From assembly GCA_030248295.1 (NCBI GenBank), contig JASANH010000554.1, forward strand, positions 124,001 through 188,000: DNA of 64,000 nucleotides, read 5' to 3'. Origin of the DNA: Mesodorylaimus sp. YZB2_4. Taxonomy: Eukaryota > Nematoda > Enoplea > Dorylaimida > Dorylaimidae. Positions 20,101-30,151 of this stretch are shown piece by piece. The stretch's first letter is position 1. Each line of letters begins with the position of its first letter. Made by a program: the position numbers and the translations under genes. The notes below the pieces were generated by a model. It worked only from the letters and a program-made list of their open reading frames with translations, did not search any database and was not told the DNA's origin.

Positions 20101-23008
20101 GTTATAGTCCCCGTGTCTGAGAAATTTGAAATCATATAACATGCAGTGTCACCCACGGCCTGGGGTGCAGGGCCAGCGAGGGTTCATGGTTCGCAAGCCG
20201 ACCTCCATCACTTGGGATCGAACCCAGGATGAGTCCATCCACTCGCTCACTAGCAATACGGAGAGACGAATGCCGGAGCACTGCACCGCTGCACTGCACT
20301 GCAGTGAGCTCATGGTGTCTAATTATGGCTAATAAAATCGATTTCTGCCGCTCTTTCCAAATATGTACCAATACTCACCACGGGTTTATTTCCTTGCCAG
20401 CTCTTATTGGGCGACTGACTTTGACTTCTTTGCTCTGGCCCACCGTCTGCACTCGCCATACTCCTACCAGTTCCACTTCCGCTCGTTCTGTTTCTGATTT
20501 GCAAGTGACGCCATTTCGGTCTGTTCGATTGCGTCGATCGTCCTCGATAATCGTACAGACTATCGATCGGTCGATCCGGAATTTCTGGCAAACCAGCATC
20601 AGGCTCGACAGCTGTTAGAATGTGGGTGATTTCATCGTCATCAGCGTACGTATAGGTAAATGGACGAAAACGGGCCCTTTCGAGCCGTGCTAATTGTAAC
20701 CGCAAATAGGCGTCGTAACGTTCGAGGCTTTCATTGTCGAGCTGAATAGACAAAGAAGGGGAATTATTAAAAATTCGTTGTCAGTATGGCAACTTTTTTG
20801 GAATTTGTCATTGACAAAGCTTAATTTATTTCGATTATGCACTAGAAATAACTGAACTGATGTTGCCACATTTGGGCAAAAAAGTCTTACCCTGTGCAAA
20901 AATTGATAACGATCTAATTCTTTCATGTATCGTCGTTTCAGTGCCCGCTAAAAAAGAAGATCTACAGATCTCCTAAAGGTTCAAATCGTTGTGCGATCTT
21001 TTGCTTAACGAATTTCTACTTAGTAACTTTGTCCCATAAACGCAATTTGTCACCTTATATTTCCGGGAAACATTGACTCTCACAGGCCGTACCTTCTGTC
21101 TAGCTCTTTCCTCGTTCTCAGGTAGCTCGCTCCTGGGACGATCGTCATCGGTGTGATAACCACTGGAATTGAAATGATGCTCGGGTGATATCAAGGGCGG
21201 GATCGACGAACTGGCTGCAGTGGATGGGTTATTGTAGGGTGCACGATACGATGGCGCTGACTGCGACCGAGTGAGGGTACGTTCCACTTCCAGCGGGGTG
21301 ATCGAAACCAAGTTTTGTTTTTCTGATTCACCCTATAGAAGGCATACTGTAAGTGTGCCAGAAATGGCATTCAATGGAGGTTAAACGAGGAGCAGAAATA
21401 AATGCTATAGCATGCTAGGCGAAGAGAGAGATTTGCCACACTATGAATAGAACGGGGTGGCAAATTTCGCTTGATACCATATAAGAACGGGGCAGCCGAA
21501 CTTTCATTGGCATGCCCTGAACCAGAACGCTTACTCTCATTTTCCTATAAAATTCCACTTTCGATACAGCCTGCAACTGGCGCTGCAATTCCAATTGTCG
21601 CCCCAAGTGAGAGTCACGTGCATCCATGGCCATACGATGAGCCAACTGCTGCCGAGCGGCCCAACGTTGCTGCCGACGAATCGTTGCTTTCTTGTATTCT
21701 TCCTCAGTGAGCACACGACCATCTTTGGTCATCTGCAGTAGAGGAGTCGGATCAAATATCAGCCATTTAAATATCAGTGTTCATCATGCAGTCGCTTACA
21801 CGCAGTCGTTTGATTTTTCTACAGTCACCTTATGGAACAAAATACCAGTGGACATAGCCGAGAGCAACCTTGGGATCTTTTTATCGTCAATCAAAAACAC
21901 GATTTTATAAATTTTCGATTGGTTTTTTGACTGGTTTGTCTCTTCCTTGACCAATACTTATTCTGGTAGTTTTTTAGTTTTTCCATGTTCTGCTCTTTTC
22001 CATGTCTTTCAATGCTTGAGTGCAGTGTGACTGCTTCATTGAAAGTAAAGTCACAAGTCATAAGTCACACGTGCAATCTATGGAGGACACGTTGCGTTAA
22101 GGGTCGGCTTCTGAGATATTTGACCTGTATTCCCAAAGCGACGATCGCCCCACTTACTGTAAAATGCGCGTTGACCGCACATTTTACAGTAAAAGTGGAA
22201 TCTAATGCGGCTACAAGACCATCCGCCCCTGGGTCGCCCTCAGAAACCTGCTTCCGTTTGGTATCAAAAGTTAAAAACGTGCATGAAAAGAACCTCATAA
22301 GATCTTCGCTGACACATTTGTGGCACCAACAATACCTCAGCGCTGCAGCTGCTACAGTAGTTGCCAGGCGGTAGCTAATTTACTTCTAAAGGTTTACCCA
22401 TGAGTATCCAACGAGTCTCGAAACTTGGATACGAGAGTGCCGTAATGAACACTTTGAACGATCGCCTTGTTCCAATCGGCATCAACCTCGTGCATGAGTC
22501 CCTTTACCTTCAAGTACGCTTAGGCGCGCTTGGTGAAGTGGTAAAACGTGAATATGAGCGTACTGTATGCTTTTTTGGTTATAGATTTGTTGTCTATTGC
22601 CTAATTTTCGTATAATGGGACTCTACATATACAGTAGTATGCATCTGATCTAAGGGCATCATAGATCAAGGAATATACTAGCATAACCGTATTTTTCTTT
22701 TCTCAAATGTGATATAAGTGTCTTTAGTGATGTTTTCCCATAAAATAGGTGCACTGGGTAATGGTGCCGTCCCCTTCAGATTAGCCTTTGCTATCAATGG
22801 AAAGAGAGCTATTCAGCTAATTGGCTGATTCGGGATCATCTTATGTCTGACCCTGCAAACAGGAACGAAACAGGTTGCTGTAACTTACCAAACCCACTCG
22901 GCATAATTGTGACTTCACTTGTGGCAGTGTGAAGTAGTCGCGCAAATATCGATCATTCAAAGCGTCGTAGGAGCGACGCCGATTATTCTCGCCCAACCAG
23001 TCTACCAT
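12703..23008 (-). CDS. ERICH3: ERICH3-like protein with DUF4590, RanBP2 zinc fingers and C-terminal LRRs (about 1,635 aa)
   Basis: Nineteen minus-strand exons: 23008-22889, 21732-21535, 21332-21093, 20947-20891, 20741-20379, 19276-19091, 18974-18788, 18257-17920, 17711-17475, 17338-17117, 17061-16372, 16127-16078, 15882-14943, 14635-14187, 14143-14009, 13799-13711, 13663-13557, 13253-12996, 12734-12703. All junctions keep phase except exon 5 to 6, which needs the later donor near 20369 (GTACAT) or a missed exon. The N-terminus (Y-D-A-L-N-D-R-Y-L-R-D-Y-F; D-G-R-V-L-T-E-E-E-Y-K) is the ERICH3 start. Exons 6-8 give the DUF4590 signatures Q-Q-H-C-G-G, F-Q-F-V-S-F-R, G-Y-P-F-S-L-T-F, S-T-C-C-E, G-T-R-L-G-G-K and P-C-Y-K-C. 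Then follow about 600 acidic Ser/Glu/Asp residues, two RanBP2 fingers (W-Y-C-K-I-C-N-F-D-N..., W-T-C-K-I-C-N-F-D-N...) and RI-type LRRs. Role unknown; vertebrate ERICH3 has been linked to cilia and vesicles. Confidence 0.8.
14943..15882 (-). CDS. exon 13 of the ERICH3-like gene: two RanBP2-type zinc fingers
   Basis: This 940-base exon encodes a Ser/Glu/Asp-rich lead, then two fingers of the form W-x-C-x2-C-x10-C-x2-C: G-D-I-W-Y-C-K-I-C-N-F-D-N-D-P-D... (about 15600-15500) and L-G-P-W-T-C-K-I-C-N-F-D-N-D-Y-D... (about 15390-15310), each with the central N-F-D-N typical of the class. RanBP2 fingers bind single-stranded RNA, ubiquitin or Ran depending on the member; the residues that decide cannot be judged here. 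The two fingers are close copies separated by about 45 residues, so they arose by internal duplication. The strong acceptor at 15883 and a weaker one at the ACAG|ATCACAG site about 40 bases inside are both in phase. Confidence 0.85.
16372..17711 (-). CDS. acidic low-complexity exons 9-11 of the ERICH3-like gene
   Basis: Three phase-1 exons (17711-17475, 17338-17117, 17061-16372) encode almost pure Ser/Glu/Asp/Gly/His sequence, including long S-G-S-D-S-E-S-D runs and H-E/E-H-H clusters. All begin with two bases of a Glu or Asp codon and end after one base, so any of them can be skipped without shifting the frame. That makes the linker length open to alternative splicing. The composition matches the Glu-rich C-terminal part of vertebrate ERICH3. 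The plus-strand open frames opposite (Leu/Ser/His-rich) are shadows of this composition. Confidence 0.75.
19788..19990. repeat. dispersed repeat, copy 1, within an ERICH3-like intron
   Basis: CCTGGCTGGGAAACATCAAC ... TTGATGTCTCAGCCGTAGG...GTAGCC resembles 35838-35925 (CCTGGCTAGGAAACGTCAAT ... TTGATACTTCAGCCGCAGGC...TAGTC) in the same orientation. It is a moderately diverged pair, and a short AAACATCAACCCGAGAG echo lies near 29950. Class unknown. Confidence 0.45.
20203..20265 (-). repeat. tRNA-like (SINE-type) fragment
   Basis: On the minus strand, a pol III B-box consensus (GGTTCGATCCC) lies about 45 bases downstream of TAGTGAGCGAGTGGATGGAC, which resembles a tRNA D-arm/A-box. The flanking stem bases do not form a good acceptor stem, so this is more likely a tRNA-derived SINE piece than a functional tRNA. 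It lies in intron 5 of the ERICH3-like gene. Confidence 0.4.
22149..22198. repeat. short inverted repeat
   Basis: CCACTTACTGTAAAATGCGC and, after a short spacer, GCACATTTTACAGTAAAAGT GG form a hairpin of about 20 pairs with two interruptions, in intron 1 of the ERICH3-like gene. Confidence 0.6.
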
Positions 23009-23982
23009 TATTGCTGTTTCGGGGATTTCGAAAACACGACACGAGATGATAAGGTGATCAAGAGACCACTTAGACCAGTGATAAGAATCAGAGATAGTAA
23101 AGATTGAAAGTTCGATGGTAGCTAGTATACCGAATCAATATATTGAGGCGAGAAATGACAAGAAAAACTGTCGAATGCGCAGAGATAAGCAAAAGTCTTA
23201 TTGTAGCATTTTCAAGCTTTTAAATCAAGCTCACCTTGTCACACTCTCACGTCGAAATCAGGCACGCCTCGCTCCCGATCTTTCTACTTAGAAATAATTC
23301 ACAGTGACTGGCTTTTCTATCAAGCCACTCTCCTAGACGGTCAAAGGAGTTTTCCGCTAAGCTAACCTTCACTTCTCAAAGACGTTCTAAAGTTGGGTGT
23401 AGCAACTCCTAAAGAGAGGATGGACTTACAGGAAAGGGCGAAGAAGACAGCGAGCCAGCGATCACTAGGCTACGAGGTGGTAAATCTCTGGCCATCCAGC
23501 TTTATATTCATGCGATATCCAAGGGCGACCGAGGCAGCCATGACAACACTAGTAAATAACAGTCATTCGTCTCCGGCCTTCTTATGACCTCGCCCGTGTT
23601 TGGACACGCGCGGTTGGAGATTGGCGCTTATGTGATTCGAATATGAGCCATCCATAACAGCACCAGATCCTGTACCACGGCATGCAAGGCGGGTGCATTT
23701 TTTTATGTCGCGCAGTAGGCTGCGCAAAGTAACAAGGGGGTGGGGGACAAGTCGCATCGTGGAAACGACTATGGATTGAAATAGTGCATGAAATTATACG
23801 TTTCATACATAATATATTTTCATGTTTATGATCGATAAAAATTCTGCAATAAGCGGAACACAGGAGCATTGAAGGTTTATGCAGGACATACATTTAAACC
23901 AAAGAATCATCATAACGTCTAATTTAAATTTGGCGCCTTTATATGTAATATATTAAAATGATATCATCAGCGCACACAGGCG
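23009..23982. other. 5' flank of ERICH3-like gene / 3' flank of MLT-10-like gene
   Basis: No gene is supported. Both neighbours are transcribed on the minus strand, so this stretch is upstream of the ERICH3-like start (23008) on its right and downstream of the MLT-10-like gene's 3' end at 23983. A further untranslated or short coding exon is possible. No clear core promoter is visible. Confidence 0.35.
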
Positions 23983-25878
23983 TCATGGAATGTAACTTTT
24001 CCTTATGAACAGGCTCCGTCGCCGACGCTTCCGTTTTTTACACAGAAAGCAAGGCGATAAAATGCTTGGTCCATCCGAATCGGACAAAATACTCGGCGAT
24101 AATAAACCTGGACTTAAAATGGTAGCTGTCAATGTGCTAGGTGATAAAATAGCTGGGCTTAGGACAAATGGACTGAGAATTACTGGACTACCAGCGGCTG
24201 GGCTTAGAATGACCGGGCTGAGCACGAATGGAGTTAGCACAACGGGCGACAGAACTGAAGGTGACAAAATAGAAGGGCTTAGAACAAATGGATTCAATAT
24301 GTCCGGTGATAAAACGAAGGGATTTAAAATAAATGGCGTCAGAACTGCAGGCGATAAGACATATGGAGCCAATAGATAGGGTGACAAGATATAGGGGCTT
24401 AAAATTAACGGACCCAATATAACCGCTGAGAATAAGGAAGGGCTCAAAATTTGAGGCTGCTCTACGTAAGCTTGCCCAATGCTGGGGCCAATGTATGGGG
24501 CTAAAATTGCTGGAGGAGCCTGTCTAGTTTTTCTTTCGGCTCTTTCCTCGTAGTGATCAGAGCTACCGTAGGCGATATCAGTGATTGTTTCTTTTATGAT
24601 ACGTCGTCTCTCTAGCGGATCCGTAGTCAAGTACTCTGTGATCACTGGGTCGGCATTCTCTAATTCGGCACTGTACACAAATCGCAACTGATCAGCATTC
24701 AAGAATGAAAATCCCTGATGATTCATCTCGTCAATCTGATCCATGCTAACTGAAGAATACAGTTGGCCAGCAACTGAGCTACCAACTGGGACAAGATAGG
24801 ATTCAGAGCTTTGTGTCGTTGAGGTTCTTTGAGACAATAATCTTAAAAAATCAGAGGCTCCTGTGGCCTCTCCAATAAGTCGATACCACGATAGTTGCTC
24901 CTGCAGGGGAATGGATTTTAGAAAGCTCGACAGCGCGGCCACGCTGTTTGGCCCATCGAAGAAACTGAACAGGTCAGGCGAAAGAACGTTTTCCGATTCT
25001 TTGTCAGCAAAAAGTGGGAAAATTCGAGGTGACAAAAATCGCAGCGGTTTTCCTTCATTTTGTCTTTTTCGTCGCCGAATGCCAGCAGCTTGATCATTTA
25101 ATCGATATAACGGGGATTGAAATAGATTTTGAATATAATCTGCCACATTTATAGGAAAAGACGATCCCGATAAAGGTGGAATTTCATCTGAGAACCACGG
25201 CCCTATTTGAGATTTGATTCCTTGAAGAAAATATGTTAATAAATCCGCGACGCCTGCGGTCGATTGGCTGACCTGAGTATCGTAAGATTTTATGGCCGAC
25301 ATAAAATCGTGCTCAATCCGAATCGGCTCAGAAACTGATCGTATTTCACGTTGTTGGTTACTTTGCCAAAAATCCCCGTTTTCGATCTCGAAACCTCGCA
25401 GTAGACACGACGCATAAAATGTGCTCTCGGTAGAATTCTTGATGCATTCACGAATCGGTTCAAACTCGTGGCTTGGTAGAGTTCGTTCAAATTTTGTAGC
25501 TACTGCTGCCAATAATGAAATCTGGGCGCGTTCGCGTAATTCCAATGCGTGCTGAAGATGTGATGATTTAAATCCAGTTACTAAAAAGAGGTGCAAATGG
25601 TGTCTGTTTGCATTAAGAAATCCATGTATCGATTGATGGGGTGAATGACCATTCAACTATTTGATGGCTACTTGAAACATGCATTTAGCAGACTAATGTA
25701 GATACATTCAACAAAGAGGATAAACATTCGTGCTTCTGTGAGCGAAATAGTTCTTTGAGAACTATTTATGTCGCAATAGGAATATTACTAGTGCATCGAA
25801 AAAGCATCGCACTTTACTCTGGACAAAAATCTTACCGGTATTCCAAACCACTAGCAAAACTATGAATTCAGTTTTCAT
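23983..25878 (-). CDS. MLT-10-like moulting-cycle protein, 546 aa
   Basis: Two exons: 25878-25836 encodes M-K-T-E-F-I-V-L-L-V-V-W-N-T, a signal peptide, with donor G|GTAAG; 25580-23983 follows an acceptor CTCTTTTTAG and the phases match (G + TA = Val). The middle region is Cys-poor and helical. The last about 150 residues are a tandem run of L-S-P-x-x-L/I units (I-L-S-P-Y-I-L-S-P-Y-L-L-A-P-Y), then a basic tail with K-R-K-R-R-R-R. This is the hallmark of the nematode 'moulting cycle' family (C. elegans MLT-10 and paralogues), secreted by the epidermis and needed for cuticle renewal. A poly-basic motif may be a proprotein cleavage site. The longer reading from 25656 without the signal exon would lack an export signal, so I prefer the spliced start. 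Confidence 0.85.
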
Positions 25879-27672
25879 GATTTCCTCATTTACAATGCTT
25901 CCGTTTTGCTGCTAAAAACACCATATTCCCTTCCTAAAATATACCATTTTATCCCTGTGATCTTGTCAAACGAACAAGGCTTTTATTTTCAGCATCGTAA
26001 TGCGTCAATTCTCTATTATGCAAGTTGCAAGGTTCAGAAAATAGGCTCATGTCAGCCACCGAACCTCGCGACCGATGTGCTCAACTAAGCACGATTAAAT
26101 TTGAAAGTCGGGCCTGGAATTTGCTGCTGTGCACTCACTTTTGCAGGTTGCGCAAGTATTCACTAACGGGACAGAGAGTGCCGGGGGGGTGTAAAAAGCG
26201 TTTTGTTCGGTGAATTTAAACCGGCAATAAAAAAATGACGTGACATTATAATAATGATATAATGAGACGCCGCCGCGACGACTGACAACTGGTAGATAAT
26301 TTCCAGTGTGAGAGCTGCTGCGCTTTGCTGTGACAGTCTTTCACCAAGAATGCGCGGTGGCCTGTACTGCACAGTGAGATTACATCCCCCACTTCTCTAT
26401 GTAGCAGAGTACCCAGGCTAGGCTGATACGCGTAGGATAATCTGGCAACTTCCGCCTGTAAGGACAGGATCCTGTCCTATGTGCTGTAGGATAAGCCGAG
26501 GGTTATGCTCTTCACGGTGGAGCGGACCTTGGCGAGGGTTTGCTCTGCGTGGAAGGAACAGACCCTTCGAGTCGACCCTCAAGCTTGTTACCAGGGTGGC
26601 GAAAGTTGACAGAGTACCACATCAACCTAGCGTGGTAGAGTATCTTCCGCGAACAAGGTCTGTCTGCGGAGAGAGAAGTACCTGTTCGATGTCGCAACAG
26701 ACCGGATTCATGTCTACAATGAATTTCATGATAGTGCTAAAACCTGCGAAGATGGCGAGCAAATATGTGAACTCTCAAGCACATCGATTCTCTTCGTTTT
26801 CGAGAGCTGCACATATGTCTTGGTAAAAGTAACACTTTTTTATCCAAGGCCTAGTACACAGCATTTACATTACCGTCATCTGGGGCTATTTCGGACCAGT
26901 GAGGCAATTTCGAATAACAGTTGCGTGTAGACTTTGATAGAACCTCCACAGAGAGCGTCACCGCTGAGCTTGGTCGCTTTATACACCATTCTGTAGCTAA
27001 AACTCTATTGTATCAAAACCGAGCGCTGTGCGCCACCTAAAAATCAGGTACAGTAAGAAAACACAATTATTCTCAACCTATAAAAATTTCAGGGGATTTT
27101 CTGGTCGCGAACTTTTTCTCGCGTTTGGGCTACGGATGAATGTGCTGGATGAAATTAGGTTTTTGACAGCTTTTTCTCCCAAGTTGCTTGGCTTCCTTGT
27201 CTTTCTGGCCTACCTTCTCCAGAGAGCCCTATGTCAATAATTTGAGAAGCAAACTTGTAATTTCCCAAGGGTCCCCCCCTTTGCAATCAAGAATTTTCAC
27301 TTTCATAATTAGGAGGTATTTAGATTCAGCACTCGCATTTCTACAAAATGCGAGTGCTGAATCTAAATATTACACTGTTTTTAATATCCCGACATCGATT
27401 CACGAGAGTGCACTTCGTGTAGCATAGGTCATCCGAAATACCATCCTTGGGTCATTTCGGACGCTACCAGGTTTTTACAAAAACCTTCCTGGTGCAGTTT
27501 AAGAGATTTTTCACGCAATATTTCGATTCTGTAACATCTTGGCATTCTACTGATACACTAGATTACAGGTTTCATGGAATTTTTTGTAAGATATTCAACA
27601 GCAATTCTAACGCAGTAGGGAGAAAACGTCCGAAATAGCCCCGGATGACAGCCCTGGTACGTACCTTGACGA
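25879..27672. other. intergenic, nothing supported except a perfect hairpin
   Basis: No coding region is supported. The open frame at 26479-26826 has no domain or splice support. A perfect hairpin at 27317-27369 is listed separately. Confidence 0.4.
27317..27369. repeat. perfect 24-bp palindrome with 5-base loop
   Basis: 27317-27340 (TATTTAGATTCAGCACTCGC ATTT) is the exact reverse complement of 27346-27369, with CTACA between. No mismatch occurs in 24 pairs. It is isolated, AT-rich at its ends, and lacks target duplications that I can see. Confidence 0.9.
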
Positions 27673-29061
27673 TCATTCGCCAACAATGATGCGAGTACTT
27701 CTGTCGAACCTGCTCGGCTCTCTTTTTGCCACATTTGATTTGAGGACTTTCCTTACACTATTTCGAAATTGTCGACTACAAAAACTGTGTATAAAAAAGT
27801 TTGCGCTGCTGTTGACGACAATCAAAAGTGTGGAAGCATCGACGAGATTCTCGATAATCGGAGTGTGAAAGGTTTCATCGTCCATAAACGCTTCGCATAA
27901 ATTAATAACCGTCGGCAAGCTGTGACAGACCAAAAATTTTAATGCGATACAAAACAGTGTATAGGTCAGGGTATTTTTTTGTTTATATCCATCCCTGCTT
28001 CCTGCCGAATTAAGTCGCTTTATCGCTCCTGTATTTTTCTTGATCGCTTGTACCTCAGGAGTGGTCCCCTTGCCAGCTTCAATGATCTCAGTTCCATTTG
28101 GGGGTGACACTACGGCCGACAATGCGGGGCCGTTGGTAGTAGACCCTGCGGGTCCAAGCAGTAATGTATTTGGCGAATGCGACATCAATCTTGCAATCGC
28201 CACAAACTGTTGACTCCTCCGAACTGGCTTCCACATCCGCGCACTTAAGAAGCATAAAAGTGTGAAGGGTCCAACTGATAAAAATATCTTTTCAAGAATA
28301 ATTTTATACAAAATCCAGAAAACCTGCGATTGTCGCAGTTGGGATTCTTGCAGCACAATGACCAATTTGTCGAACTCGATATCAAAACATGTATGAGTGG
28401 TTGCTTCGAAATAACGAGGTATATTATACACGAGCGCGGAGAAAAGACAGAGCGAGGAAATAATCAAGGACCGTTTCTTAGCGTTGTAAGCAATATGAGT
28501 CAGAGGATGGCATAAGGCGAAGTAGCGTTCAATAGACAAGGATAAAAACAACCATACACTGCAAGTATAAGCGAAATTCGAGAATAATGTCAGAAAAGGA
28601 TAAAATCTTACATAACTGCCATAATTTTTCATACGCCCGTATAAAAGGTGGGGTAAATTAACCATAAAAAATGAACCGGTCAAAACGCAAAAGTCGCATA
28701 TGCACAAGGGCAAAGTAAAATAATTGACAATGGGAACTGGTCGCATCTTTACTTGAACAAATAAAAATATAAGATTACTTATAAACCCGATTAGTATCAA
28801 TAAGCTCAGAATGGGGCCGCACACATAATAACCATAATCTACGGGAAATACGAAATACCGCATTCGAACAATACATTGTTCAGGAAGAGCAGAGAAATTT
28901 TCAAATTCCATAATATCTGAACAAATTGGTTGAAAATCTTTCGCAGCTGCAGTAGGTTGGGCTATAAGATACACCGTAGGTGCCGCCTTGTCGTAGCTTA
29001 TCACTGGGATTGTTTCAAGAACGCACAGGAAAAAACTGCTTTTTGTGGTAGACGGAAACAA
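27673..29061 (-). CDS. class A GPCR, peptide-receptor type, single exon (462 aa)
   Basis: One open frame gives seven hydrophobic segments at about residues 80-103, 112-135, 155-178, 198-213, 247-272, 370-390 and 400-425. TM1 has G-F-I-S-N, TM2 C-D-F, and TM3 ends in S-I-E-R-Y-F-A-L-C-H-P, the E-R-Y form of the DRY motif. TM7 reads N-S-S-A-N-F-F-I in place of N-P-x-x-Y, the form seen in invertebrate FMRFamide/myosuppressin-like receptors. Extracellular Cys near 225 can pair with one at the top of TM3 only if the latter exists; I do not see it clearly. The third intracellular loop is long (about 90 residues) and Ser/Gly/Pro rich. Met at 28911 (M-E-F-E-N-F-S, with a sequon) is an equally good start. 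The ligand is unknown, probably a neuropeptide. It has no introns, unlike its neighbours. Confidence 0.85.
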   Translation of the reverse strand: MFPSTTKSSFFLCVLETIPVISYDKAAPTVYLIAQPTAAAKDFQPICSDIMEFENFSALPEQCIVRMRYFVFPVDYGYYVCGPILSLLILIGFISNLIFLFVQVKMRPVPIVNYFTLPLCICDFCVLTGSFFMVNLPHLLYGRMKNYGSYVRFYPFLTLFSNFAYTCSVWLFLSLSIERYFALCHPLTHIAYNAKKRSLIISSLCLFSALVYNIPRYFEATTHTCFDIEFDKLVIVLQESQLRQSQVFWILYKIILEKIFLSVGPFTLLCFLSARMWKPVRRSQQFVAIARLMSHSPNTLLLGPAGSTTNGPALSAVVSPPNGTEIIEAGKGTTPEVQAIKKNTGAIKRLNSAGSRDGYKQKNTLTYTLFCIALKFLVCHSLPTVINLCEAFMDDETFHTPIIENLVDASTLLIVVNSSANFFIHSFCSRQFRNSVRKVLKSNVAKREPSRFDRSTRIIVGE

Positions 29062-30151
29062 CGGACTTAATTATGGCAGCTGTACGAGACTTTGTCATAA
29101 CGTTACAAGCATGTGTGGCGGCCTGTTTTAACCAATTTTCCAAAGGATGTTATTGCTGAGTTGTCAAAAGCGAGGGCGCTCCGCAAATATAATTGCGAAT
29201 TTTATTGAATTTTTAACATAGGGGTACGTTAACTACAAAAAAGCGTAATCCTGTTACACTACTTGGACGGATTGTCAGTGTCGAGCTACGGGGCTCCTCG
29301 CAGCACGTTCTTGTTCAAATGGATCTGTATCCTGTGGCTCGACTTTCATCCCGCCTAAGAGAGTTTCGACACGAAATAATTCGGTATTAGCAAACTGTGG
29401 TGCGCTGCGTAGGAGTGCTCTTAATAGAACGGGCACTTTAGTAGGTATGACGAATCTGGCACCCTTTGATTTTTTTCGTTTTTACGATTGTTGGCGGAGT
29501 TGTCCTGAATAGAGAATAGGAGTAGACTCTGGTACAACATGACAGGCTGCAGAGATAGAAGATCATAAATCTGCTGCGTGTGATGAGAAACAATGGCGAT
29601 GGCGCGATGGCGTTTTTCTCCAGAATCTGTAAATTCTGCCAAGCGCACTAGGACAAATTATACAACAGACCAACAATATCGGCGATAAATCTTTTTCATA
29701 CCGTAATTCGCCTTTTGATCGGCCCCGCATGTATCGCTTATGGTCCCATCACTACCTTTAGTAAGTCTGCTGAAACACGCGCCCACCACCTACGTCCTGC
29801 CTGGTGTCGCCTCCTGAGTCTAGGCGCTTGACTCCCGTCGGACGAATTCTTAGGGCGCGTAGGTGGTGCCGCGGGAAGCTGACGTACTCCGCCTAGAGCT
29901 CACTATCAGAGGAACAAATTTCCGACCTCTATTAGTCTAAGACTGGTGAAACATCAACCCGAGAGATTGACTACGTTCCACTTGTGCCAATCGATGGGCA
30001 CACTGCCGGCTCCAGGCACATGTTACACTGCTTACTGAACCCGTTTCACAAAATCGAAACCTTCACATGCGCGTGCTTTTTTATTTCATGAACGCAATAT
30101 TGCCCTGGCAATCAGTGTCAAACGGACATGATCATAGATCATTTCATTATA
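29062..30151. other. intergenic with an inverted repeat
   Basis: No gene is supported. GCGCCCACCACCTACGTCC at 29779-29797 pairs with GGGCGCGTAGGTGGTGCC near 29852-29870, a GC-rich hairpin with a 55-base loop. Otherwise unremarkable. Confidence 0.45.

Noticed and set aside
24005-24379. Plus-strand 124-codon frame with repeated G-L-R-x-x-G-L
   Set aside because: Antisense shadow of the LSP-repeat tail of the MLT-10-like protein.
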